Positions 5,485-10,299 of a stretch of DNA of 10,299 nt are shown one piece after another. Location of the stretch: contig CAMLME010000064.1 of NCBI GenBank assembly GCA_946481235.1, positions 1-10,299 of the forward strand, given 5' to 3'. The first letter of the stretch is position 1, and every line of letters starts with the position of its first letter. Position numbers and translations under genes: made by a program. The notes under the pieces are model-generated. The model saw only the letters and a list, made by a program, of their open reading frames with translations. It was not told the DNA's origin and did no database searches. This stretch comes from an uncultured Methylobacillus sp. (GTDB taxonomy: Bacteria > Pseudomonadota > Gammaproteobacteria > Burkholderiales > Methylophilaceae).

Positions 5485-5868
5485 ATGAGGCCGCTGCTCT
5501 TTCGCACACTGGCTGTTGTTGCCTTATCGTTCTTTTCGGGTACGTCGTATTCGGCCGAGCTTTCACCTTCTACCCGGCAGGAGGTCAATGCACTATTGGA
5601 GAATCTGGGTGCTTCGGAATGCCGCTTCTTTAGAAATGACACCTGGCACACCGGCGCCGCGGCTCGCGATCATCTGAAAAAGAAATACGACTATCTGGTA
5701 AAGAAGGGGCTGGTTGCCAAGACTGAAGACTTCATTGCTCACGCAGCCACCAAGAGCAGCGTCACCGGAGAAGCCTACAAGGTACAGTGCCCGGGGCACG
5801 ATGCCGAGTTGAGCGGCTCCTGGCTCATGTATGAACTCGAGCGTATAAGAAAAACGCAAACTCAATAA
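5485..5868 (+). CDS. Exported DUF5329 family protein
   Basis: The product is a 127-residue secreted or periplasmic protein. Residues 1-24 are a signal peptide (MRPLLFRTLAVVALSFF..., cleavage near SYSA-E). The mature part matches DUF5329: EVNALLENLGASECRFFRN (33-51), a WH-x-GAAA-RDHLKKKYDYL segment (54-71), EDFIAHAATKSS.TGEAY (81-98), VQCPG (100-104) and WLMYELERIR (113-122). Cys46 and Cys102 are the only cysteines of the mature protein and could form a disulfide. The function of the family is unknown. An in-frame ATG at 5452 would overlap the VOC gene by 20 bases and give a long basic leader, so 5485 is preferred; neither start has a good ribosome binding site, which suggests translational coupling. 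Confidence 0.8.
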   Translation: MRPLLFRTLAVVALSFFSGTSYSAELSPSTRQEVNALLENLGASECRFFRNDTWHTGAAARDHLKKKYDYLVKKGLVAKTEDFIAHAATKSSVTGEAYKVQCPGHDAELSGSWLMYELERIRKTQTQ

Positions 5869-5933
5869 CCAAACTGCACTGAATCCGGCTTTCATCCGTC
5901 CTTCAGTCGCAAATCCAAAGAAAGCGAATCATC

Positions 5934-6371
5934 ATGATGGGAAGATGCGTTGCAATCTGCTTTTTCCTTGCATTCCAATCGCAGGCGCATGCGATCGAGG
6001 AATCGTCGACAGTGCACATATCAACGATATTGAAAACCACCACAAGCTGGGATGGCACACCTATCGTTTATCCTTCAGGGCAAGCGGAAATCACCGGGAT
6101 GGTGGTCGAAATCGCGGTTGGCGGCGAAACCGGTTGGCACATGCATCCTGTCCCGTCGTTCGGCATGATGCTCGAGGGCGAGCTTGAAGTGCATCTGAAA
6201 AGCGGTGCAATCAAAGTCCTAAAAGCGGGCGATGCCGTGGCGGAAGTTGTCGATACGGCGCACAACGGCCGTAATGTCGGTACCACTGCGGTGAAGATTG
6301 TGGTGTTCTACGCCGGCACATCGGGTGGCGAGTTATCGTTCAAGAACGCAATAAACCCAGCCCCCGACTGA
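5934..6371 (+). CDS. Exported cupin-domain protein
   Basis: The 145-residue product has an N-terminal signal peptide (1-20, cleavage after AHA) followed by a single cupin_2-type beta-barrel. Motif 1 is GGETGWHMHPVPSFGMMLEG (63-82) with metal ligands His69 and His71, and motif 2 is GDAVAEVVDTAHNGRN (99-114) with His110 and Asn114. The Glu normally following the two histidines is not at its usual position, although Glu81 is close. Exported small cupins of this kind are common in Proteobacteria; most have no known substrate. The ATG at 5937 is equally possible as start. The gene is preceded by 65 bases without an obvious promoter and converges with the TetR gene 41 bases downstream. Confidence 0.85.
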   Translation: MMGRCVAICFFLAFQSQAHAIEESSTVHISTILKTTTSWDGTPIVYPSGQAEITGMVVEIAVGGETGWHMHPVPSFGMMLEGELEVHLKSGAIKVLKAGDAVAEVVDTAHNGRNVGTTAVKIVVFYAGTSGGELSFKNAINPAPD

Positions 6372-6412
6372 CTCATCCAACTCGCCAAGGCCTTGTATCC
6401 GGAGCCGAAACC

Positions 6413-7057
6413 TTAAAGCCCTCGCTCCACCATATCTATCAATCGCTGGCCCACCATATCGGCCTGGGCATGATCCAGTCCGCGCAAGGGACCGTCGATA
6501 AGCAGCATGGCAAGGCCATGGACGGCAGACCACGCAAAGAATTCCGAAACCGGACGCCGCTCCTCCGGCAATTCTCCCGCATCCACCAGTTCATCCAGCG
6601 ATACACTCAATATCTGAAAAGGTGTTAAGCCGCTGCTGCCCGTACTGGCAGGATTGGCGGCGTTGCTCAGGTCGGCATGTTCTGAGAACGCCATCCTGAA
6701 CAATCCCGGTTCCGTCTGGGCAAAATACAAATAGCCGGTTCCGACGGCTCTTAGCCGGGCCCGGGCATCACGCGCCTTGTCGCCGGAAGGCACGATATCG
6801 GCGAGCTCGTTTTCCATCGCGTTGGCCAGCCGTGACTGGGCCGCCATTGCCACAGCACGCAGCAGCGACTTCAGGTCTTCAAAATGGCGATAGGCTGCAT
6901 TGGGGGCGACTCCGGCCTGCCGGGTTACTTCACGCAATACGATGGCGTCCTTTCCACCTTTTCTCGCCAGCTCGATGGCCGATTCAAGCAAAGTGCGGTA
7001 GAGGTCGCCGTGACGATAAGTGCTGCGTTTGGTTGGTTTCTCAATATTTTTCGTCAT
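6413..7057 (-). CDS. TetR/AcrR-family transcriptional regulator with WHG C-terminal domain
   Basis: From ATG 7057 this gives 214 residues, the normal length for the family. The N-terminal DNA-binding domain covers about 14-60: YRHGDLYRTLLESAIELA (helix 1), then the helix-turn-helix LREVTRQAGVAPNAAYRHFE (41-60). The ligand-binding part ends with WSAVHGLAMLLIDGP (176-190), the WHG-type C-terminal domain (TetR_C_33). It is divergent from the VOC/SRPBCC operon and probably represses both that operon and itself through the palindromes at 7064-7080 and 7093-7109. The frame stays open to an ATG at 7108, preceded by AGGA, giving 231 residues. That start would place both palindromes inside the coding region, so 7057 is preferred, although its ribosome binding site (AGG directly before the ATG) is poor. 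The inducing ligand is unknown. Confidence 0.88.
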   Translation of the reverse strand: MTKNIEKPTKRSTYRHGDLYRTLLESAIELARKGGKDAIVLREVTRQAGVAPNAAYRHFEDLKSLLRAVAMAAQSRLANAMENELADIVPSGDKARDARARLRAVGTGYLYFAQTEPGLFRMAFSEHADLSNAANPASTGSSGLTPFQILSVSLDELVDAGELPEERRPVSEFFAWSAVHGLAMLLIDGPLRGLDHAQADMVGQRLIDMVERGL

Positions 7058-7063
7058 ACCTGT

Positions 7064-7080
7064 TGTGTACATCGTCCACA
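7064..7080. promoter_or_regulatory. Imperfect copy of the palindrome, probable TetR operator 2
   Basis: This site has the same left arm TGTGTACA as the perfect palindrome and a right arm CGTCCACA matching 6 of 8 bases. It is centred at 7072, 29 bp from the centre of operator 1. It lies six bases upstream of the preferred TetR start, suited to autoregulation. Confidence 0.55.
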
Positions 7081-7092
7081 TTTTGTTACCAT

Positions 7093-7109
7093 TGTGTACA
7101 GTGTACACA
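7093..7109. promoter_or_regulatory. Perfect 17-bp palindrome, probable TetR operator 1
   Basis: TGTGTACAGTGTACACA consists of two perfect 8-base arms around a central G, centred at 7101. It lies between the divergent TetR gene and the VOC operon, 32 bases before the ATG at 7142, where a bound repressor would block transcription. Size and symmetry suit a TetR-family dimer. Confidence 0.72.
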
Positions 7110-7141
7110 TTAATCCTACTTTAATAAAGGAGATTAACGTC

Positions 7142-7612
7142 ATGACCAAGCCCGACCCCATTCCTCCCGGCATGCACAGCATTACTCCGCACCTTGTCTG
7201 CGCTGGCGCTGCGGATGCCATCGAGTTTTACAAGAAAGCTTTCAATGCCCAGGAATACGGCCGCGTACCAGGGCCGGACGGCAAGCTGATGCATGCGCTG
7301 ATCAACATCGGCGATTCCATGGTCATGCTGGTCGACGAGTATCCCGAATACGGCTCGCTCGGCCCCAACGCCCGCAATGGGACAAGCGTGACCTTGCATA
7401 TGTATGTGGAGGATGCCGACAAGCAGTTCAAGCAGGCGGTGGACGCGGGCTGCACGGTGCGCATGCCGCTCGACGACATGTTTTGGGGCGATCGCTATGG
7501 CATCGTGCAGGACCCTTTCGGGCATCAATGGTCCATCGCCACGCATACCCGCGATGTGAGCCCGGAGGAAATCATGGCTGGCGCTGCCAAAGGCTGCCCT
7601 GAAAATGGCTGA
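7142..7612 (+). CDS. PhnB-like VOC family protein
   Basis: The gene encodes 156 residues of the PhnB-like branch of the VOC superfamily. Family features are PHLVCAGAADAIEFYKKAF (16-34), VPGPDGKLMHALINIGDS (42-59) with the metal-site region, VTLHMYVEDAD (83-93), a MFWGDRYGIVQDPFGHQWSIA block (110-130) and the tail THTRDVSPEEI. E. coli PhnB-type proteins are dimeric with uncertain activity; a small-molecule binding or metal-dependent reaction is only inferred. AAGGAG at 7127-7132 supports ATG 7142; the frame is open upstream to 6884 but that part overlaps the TetR gene and its operators. It is the first gene of the operon controlled by the presumed TetR operators. Confidence 0.9.
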   Translation: MTKPDPIPPGMHSITPHLVCAGAADAIEFYKKAFNAQEYGRVPGPDGKLMHALINIGDSMVMLVDEYPEYGSLGPNARNGTSVTLHMYVEDADKQFKQAVDAGCTVRMPLDDMFWGDRYGIVQDPFGHQWSIATHTRDVSPEEIMAGAAKGCPENG

Positions 7613-7625
7613 CCAAGGCCATCAT

Positions 7626-7712
7626 ATGAATTCCGGAACCGGAAATACATACGAACTCGTATTGACCCGCATCATCGATAACCAGCGGGCTGCACTGGTC
7701 GCCAAACTGTAA
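7626..7712 (+). pseudogene. Truncated N-terminal remnant of an SRPBCC (AHSA1-like) gene
   Basis: A 28-codon open frame starts with ATG 7626, has AAGG seven bases upstream, and stops at TAA 7710. Its sequence (TYELVLTRIIDNQRAALVAK at residues 8-27) resembles the first strand and helix of AHSA1-type SRPBCC proteins, whose usual form is ELVxTRxFDAPRxLVFxAW. Such genes often sit beside PhnB-like VOC genes. No continuation of the domain is found in any frame before the next gene at 7787. I read it as the stump of a gene whose remaining part was deleted. It could still be translated as a small peptide. Confidence 0.55.
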
Positions 7713-7786
7713 TGCTGAGCATCCTGCTCGCTGCAACGCCCGCACTCCGGCCTTCGCAGCACCGGCAATCGACAGGAGGATATTCC

Positions 7787-8275
7787 ATGAAAAAGATCGC
7801 CCCATGCCTGTGGTTCGACGGACAGGCAGAAGAAGCCGCCACGTTTTATACCGGCATTTTTCCCAATTCGAAAATTACCGCTATTTCGCACTACGGCGAG
7901 GTCGGTCAGGAAATTCACGGCAGGCCGCCGGGGTCCGTCATGACGGTGGCTTTCGAGCTCGACGGGCAACCGTTTACCGCGCTCAACGGCGGGCCGACAT
8001 TTACATTCAGCGAGGCCATTTCATTCCAGATCAGTTGCGAAAACCAGCAAGAGCTGGACGCCTACTGGGAAAGACTTTCGCAGGGCGGAAACGAAGCTGC
8101 GCAGGTGTGCGGCTGGCTCAAGGACAAGTTCGGCGTTTCGTGGCAAGTGATTCCCGCCACCCTGGACACCATGATGCAGGACCCGGACACGGAAAAATCC
8201 GGGCGTGTCATGGGCGCGCTGCTACAGATGAAAAAACTCGATATCGCTGCTTTGCAGCGCGCTTATCTCGGATAG
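7787..8275 (+). CDS. PhnB-like VOC protein of the 3-demethylubiquinone-9 3-methyltransferase-like family
   Basis: The 162-residue protein begins KIAPCLWFDGQAEEAATFY (3-21), continues with SVMTVAFELDGQPFTALNGG (50-69) and ISFQISCENQQELDAYWERL (78-97), and ends with CGWLKDKFGVSWQVIP and GRVMGALLQMKKLDIAAL. This order is diagnostic for the PF06983-type VOC family. The family name is historical; members are not shown to be methyltransferases, and the substrate is unknown. AGGAGG at 7774-7779 precedes ATG 7787; an upstream ATG at 7712 in the same frame lacks a ribosome binding site and adds a non-family extension. Nine bases separate it from the SRPBCC gene, so the two are translationally close. 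Confidence 0.9.
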   Translation: MKKIAPCLWFDGQAEEAATFYTGIFPNSKITAISHYGEVGQEIHGRPPGSVMTVAFELDGQPFTALNGGPTFTFSEAISFQISCENQQELDAYWERLSQGGNEAAQVCGWLKDKFGVSWQVIPATLDTMMQDPDTEKSGRVMGALLQMKKLDIAALQRAYLG

Positions 8276-8284
8276 GAGAAATCG

Positions 8285-8749
8285 ATGAAGACGCTTCATT
8301 TCACTACCCTCATCCATGCCAGTCGCGAAGCCGTATGGAATGCCATGCTCGCGCCTGAAACCTACAAAATGTGGACCGCAGAATTTTGTGAAGGCTCGTA
8401 TTTCGAAGGCTCCTGGGCCAAGGGCGAACGTATTCGTTTTTTATCACCGGACGGCTGTGGCATGACTTCGGTTATCGCCGAGAACCGGCCCCATGAATTC
8501 CTTTCCATCCGGCACCTCGGCATCATCAAGGATGGCGTCGAGGACACCGAAAGCGAGGAAGCGCGAAGCTGGGCGCCTGCCTACGAGAATTACTCCTTCT
8601 CGGCATCCGGCACCTCTACCGAGCTTGCGGTCGATATGGACGTGACGCCCGAATTCGAAGAGTACATGGCCAAAACCTGGCCCAAGGCACTCGCCAAGCT
8701 CAAGGCCATTAGCGAAGCAGGCGCTGGGAAGGTGCATGAAAATAATTGA
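8285..8749 (+). CDS. SRPBCC (AHSA1/START-like) domain protein
   Basis: The 154-residue protein has the helix-grip fold of the SRPBCC superfamily. It starts with a strand and helix TLIHASREAVWNAMLAPETY (8-27), has MWTAEFCEGSYFEGSWAKGERIRFL (29-53, the typical first hairpin), ENRPHEFLSIRH (66-77), SFSASGTSTELAVDMDV (104-120), and a long C-terminal helix over 121-147. These proteins form a hydrophobic cavity for small molecules; no ligand can be named. AGGAGA at 8274-8279 overlaps the stop of the previous VOC gene and serves ATG 8285, which indicates tight coupling. Pairing of SRPBCC and PhnB-like genes under a TetR-type regulator suggests a joint role, perhaps handling a small lipophilic compound, but this is inference. 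Confidence 0.88.
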   Translation: MKTLHFTTLIHASREAVWNAMLAPETYKMWTAEFCEGSYFEGSWAKGERIRFLSPDGCGMTSVIAENRPHEFLSIRHLGIIKDGVEDTESEEARSWAPAYENYSFSASGTSTELAVDMDVTPEFEEYMAKTWPKALAKLKAISEAGAGKVHENN

Positions 8750-8791
8750 TTAGCAACGCCGGATAGGGAGTTTGGCACTAAAATCCCTCGG

Positions 8792-9382
8792 ATGAATCGA
8801 ATAAAAAATCTTTGCATTTACTGCGGCTCACGTCCGGGCAGACTCGAAAGTTATGCGGATGCGGCGCGGGTATTGGCCGAATCGATGGTCAAGCGGGATA
8901 TCGGACTGGTTTACGGCGGAGCGAGCGTCGGCATCATGGGCATCGTGGCCAACCATGTGCTGCAATTGGGAGGCCGCGCTGTCGGCGTCATTCCGGAAGC
9001 ATTGATGCTCAAGGAAGTCGCGCATCATCATTTGACCGAACTGCACGTAACGCCTTCCATGCACGCCCGAAAAATGCTGATGGCGGAGCTTTCCGACGGA
9101 TTCATTGCCTTGCCCGGCGGCATCGGCACCCTGGAAGAAATCTTCGAAGTCTGGACCTGGGCGCAGCTCGGCTTGCACCACAAACCGTGCGGATTGTTGA
9201 ACGTCGAAGGCTATTACGATCCTTTGCGGAAATTCCTCGATCACACTGTCGAGGAGCAGTTCGTCCAGCCGGACATTCGTTCGATGCTGATCGTCGAAAG
9301 CGAACCGGAAGCCTTGATGGCACGCCTCCTCGATTATCAGGCGCCCAGGATGGCAAAGTGGGTAGAAAAGGACGAAACGTAA
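8792..9382 (+). CDS. LOG-family nucleoside 5'-monophosphate phosphoribohydrolase
   Basis: The 196-residue protein belongs to the TIGR00730/LOG family, which removes the base from cytokinin-type or other nucleoside monophosphates and was formerly called lysine decarboxylase. The Rossmann-like fold is intact: NLCIYCGSRPG (6-16), LVYGGASVGIMG (39-50), VGVIPEAL (64-71), MHARKMLM (90-97, with the conserved Arg-Lys) and PGGIGTLEEIFEVWTWAQLG (108-127, the PGGxGTxxE active site). The length is typical. The start lies 42 bases after the SRPBCC stop with no terminator between them, so it may belong to the same transcript. No clear ribosome binding site is present. Similar genes act in purine salvage or cytokinin production, which cannot be told apart here. 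Confidence 0.92.
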   Translation: MNRIKNLCIYCGSRPGRLESYADAARVLAESMVKRDIGLVYGGASVGIMGIVANHVLQLGGRAVGVIPEALMLKEVAHHHLTELHVTPSMHARKMLMAELSDGFIALPGGIGTLEEIFEVWTWAQLGLHHKPCGLLNVEGYYDPLRKFLDHTVEEQFVQPDIRSMLIVESEPEALMARLLDYQAPRMAKWVEKDET

Positions 9383-9521
9383 GCCTCGGGACGTCCTTCC
9401 CACTAATTGAACGTTCAGCCGAGACAAGGTGAATAAGCCTTACAGCCCCTATCTTCACTGAACGAAGCATCGCGAGTAAGCTTGGAAACATTTCAGTCTC
9501 TCGTAAAACAAGGTACTAAAA

Positions 9522-9758
9522 ATGTCCAAAGAGAATTTCCTGCATCTTCAGCACAGCGAAACCGTGGTTGCCAGCATGGCAGCGACCATCCTTTCCGCTT
9601 ATATCCAGAAAGGTGAGCTGGACGACAGCAATGAGGATGCGTTGATCGAGAAGGCGATCACTATCGCTGTCAAACTTGCCGCCGTTACCGACCGGCATGT
9701 CAAAAGCGATGAGGAATGGGTCAAGAAAGGCACCGATTCGGCTTACCTCATCGGATAA
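9522..9758 (+). CDS. Small conserved-type hypothetical protein
   Basis: This 78-residue soluble, acidic, mostly helical protein has no signal peptide or membrane segment. I do not recognise the family. The predicted helices span about 9-29 and 38-55, and the C-terminal third is charged (DRHVKSDEEWVKKG). AAGG at 9509-9512 is a plausible ribosome binding site for ATG 9522. The DUF202 gene starts 10 bases after its stop, so the two are probably cotranscribed. The 139 bases upstream contain no gene and presumably hold the promoter, but no clear consensus pair was found. Confidence 0.65.
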   Translation: MSKENFLHLQHSETVVASMAATILSAYIQKGELDDSNEDALIEKAITIAVKLAAVTDRHVKSDEEWVKKGTDSAYLIG

Positions 9759-9768
9759 AGATCAGCCC

Positions 9769-10122
9769 ATGGACCCACGAGTATTTTTTGCCGCCGAACG
9801 CACCTTGCTGGCCTGGATACGCACCGGCCTGACGATCATCGCCCTCGGTTTCGTGGTCGCGAGGTTCGGGCTGTTCCTGGCATTGTTTTCAGGCCAGAAA
9901 ACCACCGCTGACGCACATGGCTGGTCCAGCATGCTCGGCGTTTCGCTGGTTGTGGCTGGAGCGGTGGCAATGCTGGGCGCACTTCATAATCACCGCAGTT
10001 ATCTTCGGCAATTGCCGCAACATGACATCCCGCAGGTTGCGATGCCGTGGCTCACCTCCGTGGTTACGTTAGCGGTGGCGTGCTTCGGCCTCATGCTTGC
10101 CTTGTACCTTGCCGTGGCTTGA
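9769..10122 (+). CDS. DUF202 (YidH-like) inner-membrane protein
   Basis: The gene encodes a 117-residue protein of the DUF202 family, with the signature FFAAERTLLAWIRTGLT (6-22) running into the first membrane helix (about 15-40). Helix 2 is at 55-73 and helix 3 at 93-116, as in E. coli YidH. The soluble loop after helix 2 carries HNHRSYLRQLPQHD. The family has no firmly established function. The start ATG 9769 begins exactly at the conserved MDPRVFFAAERT; the frame is open upstream to 9676 but that part overlaps the previous gene. A DUF2784 gene overlaps or abuts its 3' end. Confidence 0.9.
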   Translation: MDPRVFFAAERTLLAWIRTGLTIIALGFVVARFGLFLALFSGQKTTADAHGWSSMLGVSLVVAGAVAMLGALHNHRSYLRQLPQHDIPQVAMPWLTSVVTLAVACFGLMLALYLAVA

Positions 10123-10299
10123 GCAAAACCTGTATCGCCTGCTGGCCGACCTGCTGCTGCTGGCGCATTTTGCGTTCATTATTTTCGTGCTGCTGGGCGG
10201 ATTGCTGATGCTCAAATGGCCGCAGGTTGCCTGGCTGCATATTCCGGCCGCGCTCTGGGGTGTACTGACGGAGCTCCTGAGCCTGCCATGCCCGCTTAC
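10109..10299 (+). CDS. DUF2784 family membrane protein, 5' part
   Basis: The frame is open to the window edge and shows the start of a DUF2784 protein: YRLLADLLLLAHFAFIIFVL, then GGLLMLKWPQVAWLHIPAAL, then WGVLTELLSLPCPL. Two hydrophobic helices are visible. No ATG occurs before the conserved start. Candidate starts are TTG 10109, overlapping the DUF202 stop, or CTG 10130, directly at the conserved LYRLLAD. Neither has a convincing ribosome binding site, so translation is probably coupled to DUF202. The 3' end lies outside the window, and the function is unknown. Confidence 0.8.
   Translation, partial: MPWLEQNLYRLLADLLLLAHFAFIIFVLLGGLLMLKWPQVAWLHIPAALWGVLTELLSLPCPL

Noticed and set aside
6385..6394. 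CAAGGCCTTG between cupin and TetR genes as a shared terminator
   Set aside because: It is a palindrome without a loop and with no T-run on either side.
6884..7141. Extended start for the first PhnB-like protein at ATG 6884
   Set aside because: The extension overlaps the TetR gene and both operators, has no family similarity, and ATG 7142 has a strong AAGGAG.
8812..9432. Long overlapping frames on both strands over the LOG gene
   Set aside because: They are shadows of the LOG gene: no family motifs, Arg/His-rich composition, and no ribosome binding site.

Overview
The window looks like chromosomal DNA of a member of Pseudomonadota, probably a beta- or gammaproteobacterium. This rests on the gene families present (TfoX_N, DUF5329, TetR with a WHG domain, LOG, DUF202, DUF2784), the strong AAGGAG-type ribosome binding sites and the moderately high GC content. 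There is no rRNA or other taxonomic marker, so a genus cannot be given. No tRNA, rRNA, CRISPR array, transposase or integrase gene was seen.

Region 1 (1 to about 2860) is a stretch of integron gene cassettes, all on the + strand. Three attC recombination sites can be recognised (143-211, 1048-1102, 1828-1897), and a decayed attC-like hairpin lies at 2822-2860. Their cargo is the 3' end of an unrecognised gene, a TfoX_N-domain protein with a four-helix membrane protein, a VIT/CCC1-family metal transporter, and a diguanylate cyclase with a coiled-coil N-terminus. No integrase or attI is in view. This is therefore either the tail of a chromosomal integron or a cluster of attC sites lacking an integrase (CALIN).

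Region 2 (2861 to 5868) moves into ordinary chromosomal genes. A small Tyr/Arg/Asp-rich lipoprotein is followed by a clear hairpin terminator. After a 367-base gap comes an exported glucose/sorbosone-dehydrogenase-fold protein in which the usual catalytic His appears to be Gln. A VOC-family protein and an exported DUF5329 protein follow closely.

Region 3 (5934 to 9382) begins with an exported cupin, convergent with a TetR-family regulator. The regulator is divergent from a small operon: PhnB-like VOC protein, a 28-residue remnant of an SRPBCC gene, a second PhnB-like VOC protein, an SRPBCC protein and probably a LOG-family nucleotide phosphoribohydrolase. The divergent promoter region holds a perfect 17-bp palindrome and an imperfect copy 29 bp away. 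These are the likely operators through which the TetR protein controls itself and the operon.

Region 4 (9522 to the end) holds a 78-residue protein of unknown function, a DUF202 membrane protein and the first part of a DUF2784 membrane protein, tightly packed as an apparent operon.

The most interesting parts are the cassette array with c-di-GMP and metal-transport cargo, the paired TetR operators, the SRPBCC remnant between the two VOC genes, and the substituted catalytic residue in the sugar-dehydrogenase-like protein.
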